NCBI RefSeq assembly: GCF_014652375.1
Contig: NZ_BMYR01000013.1
Span: forward strand, 38,196-102,195
DNA: 64,000 nucleotides
Source: Alishewanella tabrizica
GTDB lineage: Bacteria; Pseudomonadota; Gammaproteobacteria; Enterobacterales; Alteromonadaceae
Direction of reading: 5' to 3'
How positions within the stretch are numbered: position 1 is the first letter of the stretch; each line of letters opens with the position of its first letter. The notes under the pieces are model-generated. The model did no database searches. It was not told where the DNA came from and saw only the letters and a list, made by a program, of their open reading frames with translations. Below are positions 9,832 through 20,096 of this stretch, piece by piece. A program made the position numbers and the translations under genes.

Positions 9832-11535
9832 TCATAATTCCGGCCCTAAAGAAAAATGTAACTGAAAGGGTGAGCCTTCTGCATCTAAACCCCATGCAAA
9901 ATCAATTCGCACGGCGCCGATAGGGGAACCCCAACGTACCCCCACACCTACCCCACGTTTCCAATCGGGTGTGTTACTCCAGGCACTACCGTAGTCAGCA
10001 AAGGTGGCTAACCACCAATTGCCTTTTACCCGATATTGGTATTCAAGGGAGGCGGTTGCCATATAGCGTCCACCAATTAATTCATCCTCGCTGTTTAAAG
10101 GTGATACCGATTCATAAGCATATCCGCGTAAATTATTATCGCCCCCTGCAAAAAATCGAATAGACGGGGGCAGGTTATCGATCTCCGCCATTAATACTGC
10201 ACCCGCATCGATGCGGCTGACCAGACGATGATTATCACTAAAGGTATTGATATAGCCCGCACGTCCCCGTAAGCGGATAAAGCTTTCATCAGAACCCCAA
10301 CTGCGATCCGATACTTCAATACCAAGTAGTAAGCGATCAGCTCTGATGGGCATGCCAGATCCAGTTTGTCTGGCGCGCGAAAAACTCAAACCTGGCATTA
10401 TCAGGCTGCTGATGTCTTCTTGATCGGCTTGAGTATAGTCTTCATAAAGCCATCGAATAGATGCCGTTCGATACCAATCGCTTTCTAACAGCCAATGCCG
10501 CTCTAAAGCGAGATTCGATTCTTTAGAGCGCGTATCTTGATAGTCTCTATTACGTAAACCGTACTGTAATTGCCAAAAATCGGTGGCGACGGTTTCCAAC
10601 GGCATTTTGTAGGCGGCTTCGACACTTTGTTCTGCACTAGATAGGGCAAGCTTGCTGTCGAGACTATGACCGCGATCATTTAACCAAGGCTTTAACCAAT
10701 TGAGTTTAAAGCGTGCACCCACATCATCCGAAAAACCGATACCCGTTTCGATGCTGTTGCGTTTACGTGGCGCCAGTTCTACGTCTACGGGCAAAATCGT
10801 TTCACTTAATTGCTCGGTATTGCCGGTAACTAAAATAGATGAAAACCAATTAGTATTGGCAAGTGCTTGATTAAGTTCACCTAACTGTGTAGCTAAATAG
10901 GGATCCCCTGCTTTAAAGGGAACGAGTGATTGCAAACGTGCGCTTTGAATATGTTCACCCGAAAAGCGAACTTCGCCAAAACGATAGCGCGTACCGCTAT
11001 CAAAATGCAGTTTTACAAAGGCTTGTTTCGCCCGCGGCGACACTTCCAATCGAGCAAGCGTAAAGGTCGCATCAAAATAGCCACGGCGTAACGCCAAACT
11101 GTTTAGGCTATTTTTAAAATTATCATAGCGGCCATGGTGCACAATTTGTCCGGGTTGTGGGGCTTGTTTGAGTAAATTGATAAATTCAGGATCGGTGGCG
11201 GCATCGCCTAATACTTGTAGATCAACCGTGTTAATACGAATGGGTTCACCCGCATCAACCGTAATATTTAGGCGGCTACCGTTAGTGCGCTGCTGCAATT
11301 GAATTGTAATTTCACTGTCGTAATAACCCAGAGCTTGCAGGGCGGTGCTAATGTCTTGTTCTAAACGAGATTGGAAACGTAACGAGGTAGAAATATCATT
11401 AGCGCCATACCGATTTAAATACAACTGTACGTTATCCTCAAGCTCACCGCTTAAACCGGATAATCGTATAGTCGTTTGTGCCGCCAACACGGTATGACTA
11501 AAGATCGTTAATAAGATCAGAAAAAATCGGAACAT
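9832..11535 (-). CDS. tamA: Translocation and assembly module protein TamA (Omp85 family)
   Basis: Outer-membrane Omp85/BamA-family barrel that pairs with TamB. A signal peptide (ILLTIFSHTVLA) is followed by three POTRA-like domains (about residues 22-260: TTIRLSGLSG, IRINTVDLQVLG, YRFGEVRFSG) and a 16-strand barrel ending in IGAVRIDFAWGL and a terminal LHFSLGPEL. The Omp85 signature RFFAGGDNNLRGY is present near residue 465, and the later GGRYMATASLEYQYR matches the family. The length of 567 aa is typical. It is first in the tamA-tamB operon and divergent from the KAS III-like gene. Confidence 0.95.
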   Translation of the reverse strand: MFRFFLILLTIFSHTVLAAQTTIRLSGLSGELEDNVQLYLNRYGANDISTSLRFQSRLEQDISTALQALGYYDSEITIQLQQRTNGSRLNITVDAGEPIRINTVDLQVLGDAATDPEFINLLKQAPQPGQIVHHGRYDNFKNSLNSLALRRGYFDATFTLARLEVSPRAKQAFVKLHFDSGTRYRFGEVRFSGEHIQSARLQSLVPFKAGDPYLATQLGELNQALANTNWFSSILVTGNTEQLSETILPVDVELAPRKRNSIETGIGFSDDVGARFKLNWLKPWLNDRGHSLDSKLALSSAEQSVEAAYKMPLETVATDFWQLQYGLRNRDYQDTRSKESNLALERHWLLESDWYRTASIRWLYEDYTQADQEDISSLIMPGLSFSRARQTGSGMPIRADRLLLGIEVSDRSWGSDESFIRLRGRAGYINTFSDNHRLVSRIDAGAVLMAEIDNLPPSIRFFAGGDNNLRGYAYESVSPLNSEDELIGGRYMATASLEYQYRVKGNWWLATFADYGSAWSNTPDWKRGVGVGVRWGSPIGAVRIDFAWGLDAEGSPFQLHFSLGPEL

Positions 11536-11784
11536 GCCTTTCCTACTTGCTTAGGGTAAACCCACTAAACACCCTGCTTGGTGTGTAACCGCTAACAACC
11601 TTAATACTTGAGTGTACCTTAATGGTGGGTGACTGACAGTAAAAGTGGGATCGACTGCTGCATTTTTCGCCGCTTTGCTGATTTGGGGCTTTTAAAAGCC
11701 ATCACTTCAGCGTGGCAATTCGGTTATACTGAGCCATAAAAATGCCAAAAGTTCATTCTTTTGCCAACAGAATAAGGTAACAAC

Positions 11785-12903
11785 ATGAAAAATGTGGTGA
11801 TTAGTGGTTCAGGTTTATTTACCCCAACCCAAAGCATTAGCAACGACGAATTAGTGCTAAGTTATAATCAGTACGTCGATACTTACAATACTGAACATGC
11901 TGCGGCCATTGCCGCAGGCGATGTTGTCGCATTAGAGTATTCTAGTAGTGAATTTATTGAAAAAGCCTCGGGGATAAAAGCCCGTCATGTTTTGTATAAA
12001 GACGGCATTTTAGATCCCGCAATCATGCGTCCTATTTTTAATAAACGCGGCGAAGATCAGATCCCAGAAATGGTCGAAATGGCTGTCGTGGCGGCGAAAC
12101 AAGCCTTAGCTCAAGCCAATAAAACGGTAGCCGATATCGATCTGATCATTTGTGCTGCCTCAAATATGCAGCGGCCTTACCCGGCCTTATCTATTGAGCT
12201 GCAACAGCAACTGGGTGCAGCAGGCTATGCATTTGATATGAATGTGGCGTGTTCTTCCGCTACGTTTGCCATTAGTAATGCCGTTAATGCGATTCGGGGC
12301 GGCACGGCAAAAACGGTGTTAGTGGTCAATCCAGAGTTTGCCTCACCGCAAGTGGATTACCGTAGCCGTGACAGCCATTTTATTTTTGGTGATGTGTGCA
12401 CCGCCACCATTATCGAGGCAGAAGCTGATTGTCGCAGTGAGCAGGCCTATCGTATTTTGGGTATGCGTTTAAAAACAGAATTTTCCAACAATATTCGCTG
12501 CGATATTGGTTACACAGAGCATTGCTTTACTGAACAGGATCCAAAAGTTCCGTTTTTTAAACAACAGGGCCGCAAGGTATTTAAAGAGCTGTTGCCCATC
12601 GTTGCTGATGTGATCCTTGCTGAAATGGCAGAACAACACCTAGCGCCGGAGCAGTTAAAGCGGCTGTGGTTGCATCAAGCAAATATCAATATGAATATTT
12701 TTGCTGCGCGAAAAATTTTAGGGCGCGAACCTTTACCCGAAGAAGCTCCATTAGTGTTAGATACCTATGCAAACACCGCTTCAGCTGGTTCAATTATTGC
12801 CTTTCATAAGTATCAGCAAGGATTAGTCTCTGGCGATAAAGCCATATTATGTTCGTTTGGTGCAGGCTATTCTGTTGGGTGTCTTGTACTCGAGAAGTGT
12901 TAA
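11785..12903 (+). CDS. Beta-ketoacyl-ACP synthase III-like enzyme
   Basis: Thiolase-fold condensing enzyme of the KAS III (FabH-like) group. The catalytic triad is visible: Cys156 in NVACSSATFA, His in LHQANINMN (about 289) and Asn in NTASAGSII (about 331). At 372 aa it is longer than housekeeping FabH (about 317), with an insertion around residues 30-95, and it is not in a fab cluster. It resembles the P. aeruginosa PA3286 type, which can feed acyl-CoA from beta-oxidation into fatty-acid synthesis; that comparison is from memory. The substrate is unknown. It is transcribed alone and ends at a shared convergent terminator. Confidence 0.85.
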   Translation: MKNVVISGSGLFTPTQSISNDELVLSYNQYVDTYNTEHAAAIAAGDVVALEYSSSEFIEKASGIKARHVLYKDGILDPAIMRPIFNKRGEDQIPEMVEMAVVAAKQALAQANKTVADIDLIICAASNMQRPYPALSIELQQQLGAAGYAFDMNVACSSATFAISNAVNAIRGGTAKTVLVVNPEFASPQVDYRSRDSHFIFGDVCTATIIEAEADCRSEQAYRILGMRLKTEFSNNIRCDIGYTEHCFTEQDPKVPFFKQQGRKVFKELLPIVADVILAEMAEQHLAPEQLKRLWLHQANINMNIFAARKILGREPLPEEAPLVLDTYANTASAGSIIAFHKYQQGLVSGDKAILCSFGAGYSVGCLVLEKC

Positions 12904-12950
12904 TACTGCAGGCTTGACTGCGCCAAACAAGGAAGGGTTTGAGTATAATT

Positions 12951-12975
12951 AAGCAGGGGGCTATGCCCCTTGCTT
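12951..12975. terminator. Bidirectional terminator between convergent genes
   Basis: A GC-rich hairpin (AAGCAGGGGG, loop CTAT, GCCCCTTGCTT, with one unpaired base) lies between the KAS III-like stop and the stop of the CBM48-like gene. AT-rich sequence lies on both sides, though neither strand has a perfect T-run. Confidence 0.6.
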
Positions 12976-12976
12976 A

Positions 12977-13285
12977 CTATAATTTTAAGACAGAATTTTC
13001 GTCATACGATACCCGAGAAGGCAGATAGGCATCGGCTTCCTCATCATTTAACCAGGTGCCACCATCTACCAGATAACGAAATTGAAATTCGCTGTCTTTA
13101 GGCAGGGTAATACTGGCACTAAAATCCCCGCTTTTACTCTTTTTCATCACCAGAGCGTGCGGATCCCAATTGTTAAATTCCCCTAACAAGGCAACCTCTG
13201 TCGCAGCTGGCAACGTTTCTGCTGTCAGTTTAAAGGTCACTTTGCAAGCGGGTTTGGTCTTCAAATACTGCTTACTAATGCTCAT
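12977..13285 (-). CDS. Stand-alone isoamylase-type early-set (CBM48/AMPK-beta-like) domain protein
   Basis: Small cytosolic protein made of a single glycogen-binding-like E-set domain. The family core is clear: EVALLGEFNNWDPHALVMKK, then GDFSASITLPKDSEFQFRYLVDGGTWLNDEEAD, with the aromatic residues that stack on glucan. No catalytic domain is attached. The frame is open to 13339, but AGGAG lies 6 nt before ATG 13283-13285, giving 101 aa. The window also holds malQ-glgB-glgX, so a role in glycogen sensing or targeting is plausible but inferred. It is convergent with the KAS III-like gene. Confidence 0.85.
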   Translation of the reverse strand: MSISKQYLKTKPACKVTFKLTAETLPAATEVALLGEFNNWDPHALVMKKSKSGDFSASITLPKDSEFQFRYLVDGGTWLNDEEADAYLPSRVSYDENSVLKL

Positions 13286-13684
13286 TGCTAACTCCTGTTG
13301 CGATAAAGGGGCAATACTCACGTTATCTATGAGTACCATATTACCCTAACCCAATATGAGCGCTTTGCCAATGGCTATTAAATAAGCATTCGTATGTGGT
13401 TATTCGAAGAAGTTTGTAACAAAGTATTTTTTGGCAAGACTATATCTCTGTAATCAATTTATTCGGATAGACGGGCATGAAAGGAAAACCTTGGCGTGTA
13501 AGCCTTGTGGCTACAGGTTTTTTGGTATCACGACATCGTTTTTACGGGTAAAAAAAGCAATCAATGTTAAGCATCGCCTAATGTTTTTGATACAAAGATT
13601 AACAGTGTATATGGTGCAGCTCGCTTTATCGTAAGTAGAATATATCGTAGAGCAATTTAAAAATTATTAAAGTAGGGCAATTTT
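13286..13684. other. 399-bp intergenic region with hairpin, upstream of RND genes
   Basis: No convincing gene. The notable feature is a stem-loop: AAAACCT (13485-13491) pairs with AGGTTTT (13515-13521) around an inner stem GTAAGCC/GGCTAC, followed by extra T. It lies about 165 bp before the efflux adaptor start and may be a leader terminator or a structured 5' UTR. A weak 67-codon TTG-started frame (13431-13634) runs through it and does not look like a protein. Confidence 0.4.
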
Positions 13685-14899
13685 ATGGCGTCAACGTTTA
13701 TTAAAGTCGGTGTACCTATTATTATTTTGGGTGCTGCAATCTTCGCGGCGGTGAGTTTAGGCGCTTTACGCAAGCCGCCAGCCAAAGTAGATGAGCAACG
13801 CTTAGCGTTATTGGTTAATGCTAAGGCGCTTCAAGCTGAAGATTTAACTTACCGCATTGCCTCTCAAGGCAATGTAACGCCAAAGTTGGAAACCACCTTA
13901 ATTTCTGAAGTTAATGGCCGAATTGTTGCGGTATCCGAACAGTTTGTGGCCGGAGGTTTTTTCAAAAAAGGGGATCTACTGATTCAAGTTGAGCAATCAG
14001 ACTATTTAACCGGTGTAAAAGCTGCAGAAGCGGCTTTAGCAGGTGCCCGCGCCCAATTAGAAGAGGAAAAAGCGCGTGGCCGGGTCGCCGAAGCCGAGTG
14101 GCGTTCGTTTACCGAGGGTAATGCGCCGGCTTTGGGCTTACGGCGTCCGCAATTAGCCAGCGCGCTGGCCAATGTGCAATCGGCGGAAGCAGAAGTTGAG
14201 CGAGCCCGCCGTGATTTAGCGCGCACCGAAATTCGTGCACCTTACGATGGCATGGTTCGCAGCCGTAATGCTAACTTAGGGCAGTTTATTAGCCGTGGCA
14301 GTCAGCTGGGTATGATTAATGGCACTGAGTTAGCCGAAATTCGCTTGCCGTTAACCGATACCGATTTTGGATTTTTACCGCAAGGTTTATCGCGTGAACT
14401 CGCCATACCGGTACGTTTAACGACTGTTGTCGGCGGTATGCCACAAGAATGGCAGGCGACTATCGTGCGCACCGAAGGCGTACTGGATGAGCGTAGTCGA
14501 GTGATTTATGCCGTTGCTGAACTTATCGATCCCTATCAGCGTGAGCGCGCTGACGGCACACCATTGCAGTTTGGCCGTTTTGTTCAAGCCGAAATTACCG
14601 GCGCTGCGGCATCACAGATGATCCGTATTGCGCGACATTTATTGCGCCCAGGTAATCAATTGTTAGTGGTTGACGATCAAAACAATTTACAGTTCCGTAC
14701 CGTCACGGTGGCGCGTGCTGATGCCAATTATGCCTATATCAGTACTGGCTTTGCTGCTAAAGATCGCTTAGTGGTTTCTCCCGTAACGAATCCTTTAGCT
14801 GGCACCTTGGTGCGAGTAGCGGGGGATGCCGAGCCTGAGCCACAAGACGACACCGCAGTGGCAGCGAAAACACCCGACGCAGAGACTGAGGCTAATTAA
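13685..14899 (+). CDS. RND efflux periplasmic adaptor (membrane fusion protein)
   Basis: Adaptor that links an inner-membrane RND pump to an outer-membrane channel. An N-terminal membrane anchor (IKVGVPIIILGAAIFAAVSLG, no lipobox Cys) is followed by half of a lipoyl motif (EVNGRIVAVSEQFVAGGFFKKGDLL), an Ala/Glu-rich coiled-coil hairpin (about residues 110-180), the second lipoyl half (RTEIRAPYDGMVRSRNANLGQFIS) and beta-barrel and membrane-proximal domains. The C-terminal acidic tail (EPEPQDD) is unusual but harmless. AGGG precedes the ATG. Two bases separate it from the pump gene. No outer-membrane factor gene is present, so it probably shares a TolC-like channel. Confidence 0.93.
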   Translation: MASTFIKVGVPIIILGAAIFAAVSLGALRKPPAKVDEQRLALLVNAKALQAEDLTYRIASQGNVTPKLETTLISEVNGRIVAVSEQFVAGGFFKKGDLLIQVEQSDYLTGVKAAEAALAGARAQLEEEKARGRVAEAEWRSFTEGNAPALGLRRPQLASALANVQSAEAEVERARRDLARTEIRAPYDGMVRSRNANLGQFISRGSQLGMINGTELAEIRLPLTDTDFGFLPQGLSRELAIPVRLTTVVGGMPQEWQATIVRTEGVLDERSRVIYAVAELIDPYQRERADGTPLQFGRFVQAEITGAAASQMIRIARHLLRPGNQLLVVDDQNNLQFRTVTVARADANYAYISTGFAAKDRLVVSPVTNPLAGTLVRVAGDAEPEPQDDTAVAAKTPDAETEAN

Positions 14900-14901
14900 T
14901 T

Positions 14902-17900
14902 ATGGATACGAATAAAGGCATAATTGCGTGGTTTGCCCGCAACAGTGTGGCAGCAAACTTATTAATGATTATTTTATTGCTGGCTGGTGTTGGTGCCATC
15001 TTCACGATTAAAAAGCAGGCGTTTCCAGAGATCCAACTTGAACAAGTCAATATTCGTGTGCCGTACTTAGGCGCAGCGCCACAAGAAGTTGAAAGCGGCG
15101 TTATTGATAAAATTGAAGAAAGTATCCGTGGGGTTAATGGCATTAAACGCATCCGCTCTACCGCAGTAGAAGGGATGGGAACGGTTATTGCAGAAATTGC
15201 CTCGGGTTATGATATTCAAGAGGTGATGGAAGAAATTAAAACGCAGGTCAATTCTATTTCAACTTTGCCAGAGCAAACTGAACGCCCTTTGGTATATCGC
15301 ATTCGCTTTCAAAGCAATGTTATGTGGTTATCTTTGTATGGCGATGCGTCTGAGCACGCGTTAAAAGAGTTGGCAAAAACCATTCGTGATGAAGTGAAAA
15401 AGCAACCTGGCGTGAGTAAAGTCGAGGTTGTGGCAGCCAGAAACTATGAAATTGCAGTAGAAATTCCGGAATCGCGTTTACGGGAATACAATTTAACCTT
15501 TGAGCAGGTCGTCAGTGCCATTCGGGGCAGTTCAGTTGATTTACCCGGTGGGGCCATTCGCTCAGAAAGCGGCAATATATTGCTGCGTACTAAAGGCCAA
15601 GCCTATTATCAAAACGATTTTGATAATATTGTGCTGCTAAATTTTGATGATGGTACCAAGTTATTATTAAGTGACATTGCTACGGTGACTGATGGCTTTA
15701 TTGAACGTGCCAGTTTAGCCACATTTAATGGGCAAAACAGTGTATCGGTAAAAATTGATGCGGTTGGTGAGGACGACACTCTAAAAATTGCTGAAACCGT
15801 AAAAAACTATGTAGAGAAAAAGCGCGCTGAATTACCGCCGAGTATTTCGTTAGATTATTGGGGTGATTCTAGTTATTACTTGCAAGGTCGCTTGGACTTA
15901 ATGACCGATAACTTACTGTATGGGGTTATTTTGGTGTTGTTAGCCTTAACCCTGTTTTTAGAATTCCGAATCGCTTTCTGGGTAATGGTGGGGATCCCCG
16001 TGTGTTTCCTCGGGGCATTGGCGATGTTGCCCTTACCGTTTTTTGATGTCTCTATCAATATGATCAGTCTGTTTGGCTTTATTTTAGTACTCGGTATTGT
16101 GGTCGACGATGCCATTATTATCGGTGAAAGTGCCTACAGCGAAATTGAGAAACGCGGTAAATCAACGGAAGCCGTCATTGCCGGCGCGAAAAAAGTGGCT
16201 ATGCCAGCCACCTTTGGGGTTCTTACTACTATTGCTGCTTTTGTGCCGATGTTATTGGTTGGCGGTGCGCAATCGGCAATATGGAGCTCAATCGCCTGGG
16301 TTGTTGTGCTGTGTTTAGTGTTTTCTATTATCGAATCGAAGCTCATTTTACCCGCGCATATTGCCAATATGGATACCAAACCTTGGGATCCTAATAAAGG
16401 CGGTATTTATGCGTTGGGGCGCTTTGGCAGTAATACCTTAAAACGGATCCGCGAAGCAGTATCTCGCAGCTTAAACGGTTTTATTGAACGTCGTTATCGG
16501 CCATTAATTGAAAAATGTATTGAGTTTCGTTATGTCACGATGGCAGTCTTTTTTGCCTTACTGATTTTAATGTTTGGGGTGTTATCTGCTGGTTTTGTGC
16601 GCTGGGTGTTTTTCCCCGATATACCCAATGACTTTATGCAAGCTTCGGTGCAAATGGAAGAAGGGGCTTCGAACGAAGCCACGGTGTTAGCGATTAAAGA
16701 AATTGAAGCGGCCTTGATGCGGGTGGATCAACAATTATTGAGTGAAGGCGAAGATGTGGTGGTTAAGCATCGCTTGGTATTCCTCAATAGTGACACGGCT
16801 GGGCAAATTGTGGTTGAGCTGGATAAAAGCGAAGGTCGCGAAGTCGATAGCTTTGAGATTGGCCGCCGTTGGCGCGAGCAAATTCCGGAAATCCCGGGAT
16901 TAAAAGCGTTCAAACTTAGTAATTCTGGTTTTGGTGCTGGAGCGGACATTGCGCTGCAGTTACGTGGCACTAATCTGGACAATCTACAAAAAGCCACTGA
17001 AACTTTAAAACAACGTTTAGCCGAATACGAAGGGGTTTTCGATATTGAAGACAACTTACTTGGGGGTAATGATGAGATTGTGCTCGCGCTAAAACCTGAA
17101 GCAAAACTCTTAGGCATCACGCTTGCCGACTTGGCGCGCCAAGTGCGCTACGGTTTTTATGGTGCCGAGGCGCAGCGCATTCAGCGTGATGGCGAAGAGA
17201 TAAAGGTGATGGTGCGTTATCCGCGTGACGAGCGACGCTCTGTTGGTGATTTAGAAAATATGCGTATTCGTACAGCAGATGGGGGTGAAGTCCCGTTTTC
17301 ACAAATTGCGACGTATACCATGCAACCGAGCTTTAGTGCCATCAATCGTGTCAATGGTGAACGTGCTGTAACCATAACGGCTGCAGCAGATAAAGCGAAA
17401 ATAGAACCCGGTAAGGTTGTTGCTGAAGTACGTAGAACGGTTATCAAAGAGCTAGAACAACAATATCCTGGCGTCACTGGTGAATTGGATGGAGCCAGTC
17501 AGGATGAGGTTGATGCACAGGTTGACTTGATGATTGCCGCGGTCTTTGCCTTATTTAGTATCTATGCCTTAATGGCGATACCGTTAAAATCTTACTCACA
17601 ACCGCTGATTATTATGAGTGTGATCCCGTTCGGTTTAATTGGTGCGGTAATTGGGCATATGTTGCTGGGGCTGAGCATGAGTATTATGTCAGTCTTTGGG
17701 CTCGTGGCGTTGGCAGGTGTTGTGGTAAACGATAGCTTGATTATGGTGGATTTTGTTAACCGCGCACGTGAGCAAGGTATTGCAATAAAACAAGCGGTGG
17801 TCGAGGCGGGTACGCAGCGTTTTCGGGCGATTTTGCTTACGTCTTTAACCACCTTTGTCGGGTTAGCCCCTATTGTGTTGGAGCGGAGTTTACAAGCGAA

Positions 17901-18066
17901 AATCGTGATCCCCATGGCTGTATCACTAGCTTTTGGTATTTTGTTTGCAACGGTAATTACGTTAGTGTTGATCCCAGCGTTATATGTGATGCTGGAAGAT
18001 CTTAAATCATTGTTCCGCGGGAAAAGCCGCGCTAAGCTAGCGAGTACCGATACCGTTCTAAAATAG
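14902..18066 (+). CDS. RND superfamily efflux permease (AcrB-like)
   Basis: Proton-driven inner-membrane exporter of 1,054 residues. It has the standard RND plan: first TM ([18 protein letters not shown]), a periplasmic porter loop, a TM2-6 block, a second porter loop, and a TM8-12 block. The proton-relay Asp pair is present in TM4 as [12 protein letters not shown] (D402-D403), and the TM10 counterpart [21 protein letters not shown] is intact. Sequence style fits the hydrophobe/amphiphile group rather than heavy-metal CusA (no Met-triad context recognised). Substrates cannot be read from sequence. The lactate permease-family gene begins 8 bp downstream, suggesting one transcript. Confidence 0.95.
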   Translation: MDTNKGIIAWFARNSVAANLLMIILLLAGVGAIFTIKKQAFPEIQLEQVNIRVPYLGAAPQEVESGVIDKIEESIRGVNGIKRIRSTAVEGMGTVIAEIASGYDIQEVMEEIKTQVNSISTLPEQTERPLVYRIRFQSNVMWLSLYGDASEHALKELAKTIRDEVKKQPGVSKVEVVAARNYEIAVEIPESRLREYNLTFEQVVSAIRGSSVDLPGGAIRSESGNILLRTKGQAYYQNDFDNIVLLNFDDGTKLLLSDIATVTDGFIERASLATFNGQNSVSVKIDAVGEDDTLKIAETVKNYVEKKRAELPPSISLDYWGDSSYYLQGRLDLMTDNLLYGVILVLLALTLFLEFRIAFWVMVGIPVCFLGALAMLPLPFFDVSINMISLFGFILVLGIVVDDAIIIGESAYSEIEKRGKSTEAVIAGAKKVAMPATFGVLTTIAAFVPMLLVGGAQSAIWSSIAWVVVLCLVFSIIESKLILPAHIANMDTKPWDPNKGGIYALGRFGSNTLKRIREAVSRSLNGFIERRYRPLIEKCIEFRYVTMAVFFALLILMFGVLSAGFVRWVFFPDIPNDFMQASVQMEEGASNEATVLAIKEIEAALMRVDQQLLSEGEDVVVKHRLVFLNSDTAGQIVVELDKSEGREVDSFEIGRRWREQIPEIPGLKAFKLSNSGFGAGADIALQLRGTNLDNLQKATETLKQRLAEYEGVFDIEDNLLGGNDEIVLALKPEAKLLGITLADLARQVRYGFYGAEAQRIQRDGEEIKVMVRYPRDERRSVGDLENMRIRTADGGEVPFSQIATYTMQPSFSAINRVNGERAVTITAAADKAKIEPGKVVAEVRRTVIKELEQQYPGVTGELDGASQDEVDAQVDLMIAAVFALFSIYALMAIPLKSYSQPLIIMSVIPFGLIGAVIGHMLLGLSMSIMSVFGLVALAGVVVNDSLIMVDFVNRAREQGIAIKQAVVEAGTQRFRAILLTSLTTFVGLAPIVLERSLQAKIVIPMAVSLAFGILFATVITLVLIPALYVMLEDLKSLFRGKSRAKLASTDTVLK

Positions 18067-18073
18067 GCTCTTA

Positions 18074-19696
18074 ATGACCCTATGGCAATTTCTAACAGCG
18101 GCAATGCCGCTGTTCAGCGTGTTTATTTTGTTGGTGTTATGTCGCCTGCCGGCGCGGCAGGCGATGCCGCTTAGTCTTTTATGCAGCAGTGTTTTGGCCT
18201 ATTGGGTATGGCAAATGCCAATATTGCAGTTAAGTGCTGCGCTGCTAGAAGGGCTGATCATTGCCGCCACCATTCTTTGGATTATTTTTGGCGCCATAGT
18301 GTTGTTAAAGGTGCTTACCCTAAGCGGTGCTATGGCGGTGATTAAAGCCGGCTTTAGTCAACTCTCTGCCGACAAGCGGGTGCAATTGGTGATTATTGGC
18401 TGGCTGTTTGTCGGCTTTCTAGAAGGCGCCGCCGGCTTTGGAACACCCGCCGCGATTGCCGCTCCCTTATTAGTCGCGTTAGGTTTTAGTCCACTCGCCG
18501 CCGTGGTCTTGGCCTTAGTGGCTGATTCGGCAGCTGTCTCGTTTGGTGCTGTTGGCACGCCCGTATTGGTTGGTTTAGCACAAGGCGTGCCTGGTGTTAC
18601 TTCTGCTGAGTTACACCAGATTGCTTTAACGGCCATCGGTATTGATATTTTTGTCGCCTCTTGGTTACCGTTAATTTTAGTATTGATGTATAGCCGCTTT
18701 TTTAGTGAACAGGCCAATTGGCGCTATGGTTTAGCGGCCGCCCCGTTTGCGTTGCTGTCTGGATTAGCGTTTACGCTACCGGCCTATGGCGTTACTTGGT
18801 GGCTGGGGCCTGAATTCCCGTCCGTATTGGGCGCCCTGCTTGGATTAGCCATCACGTGTAGTGCAGCACATTTTAATTTTTTAACACCAAGATCTACACT
18901 TACCCCAGATAATGCGCTTGCGACATCGTTACACCTTGCAAAAAATGATATGCCAATAGCCGCAAGTCCCCAGATTAACCGCATTCCACTTTGGCAAGCA
19001 TGGCTGCCTTATGTCGCAGTGGCGTTGCTTTTAGTGCTAACGCGAGTGACAACATTGCCGTTAAAAGCGTGGTTACAGAGCATGAATTGGCAATGGCAAG
19101 GCATCTTGGGTACTGATATTAGCGTGAGTGTGGCGCCTTTATACTTGCCAGGCTCAGTATTTATGCTGGTTGCACTTGCTGCCGCCTGGGGTTTTCGGCT
19201 TTCTGCGGTTAATGTCGGTAAAGCCTTTATGCAAAGTGGCAATATGCTGTTGCCATCGTGTATTGCCTTGGCTGCTGCTGTACCGATGGTGCGTATTTTT
19301 CTCCATTCAGATGTTAATGCGTTAGCGTTACCCGCAATGCCAATTGCTCTGGCAGCTGTGGCGGCGCAATATTTGAGTGATTATTGGTTGGCATTTGCGC
19401 CTTTAGTCGGTGCGCTTGGTTCTTTTATAGCGGGTTCAGCAACGTTTTCTAATCTTATGTTTGGCAGTTTTCAACAAGCCATGGCACTGCAAGCAGAATT
19501 GCCACAAACCTTAGTGCTGGCGCTCCAAATGCTGGGGGCAAATGCGGGAAATATGATTTGTGTGGTGAACGTGGTAGCCGCAGCCAGTGTTGTAAACCTA
19601 AATGGTCGTGAAGGTGAGATTATTCGCTATACGCTTTGGCCAATGTTATTTTATTGCAGTGGCGCGGCGCTGGTGGCTTTTTGGTTTTTCAGCTAA
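18074..19696 (+). CDS. Lactate permease (LctP) family transporter
   Basis: Inner-membrane organic-acid transporter of the LctP family (lactate or glycolate with protons). The 540 residues form about 13 hydrophobic spans. Family motifs are [20 protein letters not shown] near residue 115, [18 protein letters not shown] near 150, and [19 protein letters not shown] with [14 protein letters not shown] toward the C-terminus. The ATG comes 8 bp after the RND stop with only a weak AGG. No lactate dehydrogenase gene is adjacent, so the substrate is uncertain. Co-transcription with an efflux pump is unusual. Confidence 0.9.
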   Translation: MTLWQFLTAAMPLFSVFILLVLCRLPARQAMPLSLLCSSVLAYWVWQMPILQLSAALLEGLIIAATILWIIFGAIVLLKVLTLSGAMAVIKAGFSQLSADKRVQLVIIGWLFVGFLEGAAGFGTPAAIAAPLLVALGFSPLAAVVLALVADSAAVSFGAVGTPVLVGLAQGVPGVTSAELHQIALTAIGIDIFVASWLPLILVLMYSRFFSEQANWRYGLAAAPFALLSGLAFTLPAYGVTWWLGPEFPSVLGALLGLAITCSAAHFNFLTPRSTLTPDNALATSLHLAKNDMPIAASPQINRIPLWQAWLPYVAVALLLVLTRVTTLPLKAWLQSMNWQWQGILGTDISVSVAPLYLPGSVFMLVALAAAWGFRLSAVNVGKAFMQSGNMLLPSCIALAAAVPMVRIFLHSDVNALALPAMPIALAAVAAQYLSDYWLAFAPLVGALGSFIAGSATFSNLMFGSFQQAMALQAELPQTLVLALQMLGANAGNMICVVNVVAAASVVNLNGREGEIIRYTLWPMLFYCSGAALVAFWFFS

Positions 19697-19721
19697 GCTT
19701 TGAAAAAACAGTGAGTTCACT

Positions 19722-19982
19722 ATGAAAATTATTTTTCGCGCTAATGATATTCTTGAAGCCCACATTGTTGCTGGTATGTTGAACAGCCAAGGCGTAGAAA
19801 CCTATGTGGGCGGGCATTACTTGCAAGGGGCCGTGGGCGATTTATCTGCCATGGGATTTGCCAATGTGTTTGTTGCGGATGAGTTTGGTGCGTTAGCTGA
19901 GCAATTGTTAGAGGCGTATCAGCAAGCGGAATTTATTGATTTTCCACTTGCTGATGAGGAAGGACTTGCTCCTGCTGGCTAA
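19722..19982 (+). CDS. DUF2007 family protein
   Basis: Small cytosolic protein of the DUF2007 ('putative signal transducing protein') family. The 86-residue ferredoxin-like domain starts MKIIFRANDILEAHIVAGML and carries the family GVETYVGGHYLQGAVGDL segment. Family members have no firmly established function. It follows the lactate permease-family gene by 25 bp on the same strand and probably ends the RND operon. Confidence 0.85.
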   Translation: MKIIFRANDILEAHIVAGMLNSQGVETYVGGHYLQGAVGDLSAMGFANVFVADEFGALAEQLLEAYQQAEFIDFPLADEEGLAPAG

Positions 19983-20023
19983 GGCAGTGCAATGGAATGC
20001 AATGGCATAGTAGCGTTTTCTGC

Positions 20024-20070
20024 GAGTGCGGTTACGCTAAGACCGCAGGATAGGTTTTAGCGTAACACTC
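20024..20070. terminator. Long inverted repeat between convergent genes
   Basis: GAGTG-(CGG)-TTACGCTAA (20024-20040) pairs with TTAGCGTAA-CACTC (20057-20070), 14 bp of stem with a 3-nt bulge. It lies between the convergent DUF2007 and sdaA genes. No T-run follows, so terminator function is likely but not proven. Confidence 0.5.
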
Positions 20071-20096
20071 GGTGTTAGCCTAATACTAAAAGAGCA

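Noticed and set aside
13431..13634. 67-codon frame with a CxxC pair in the efflux leader
   Set aside because: TTG start without a ribosome site and it coincides with the hairpin; an RNA element or non-coding leader explains it better.
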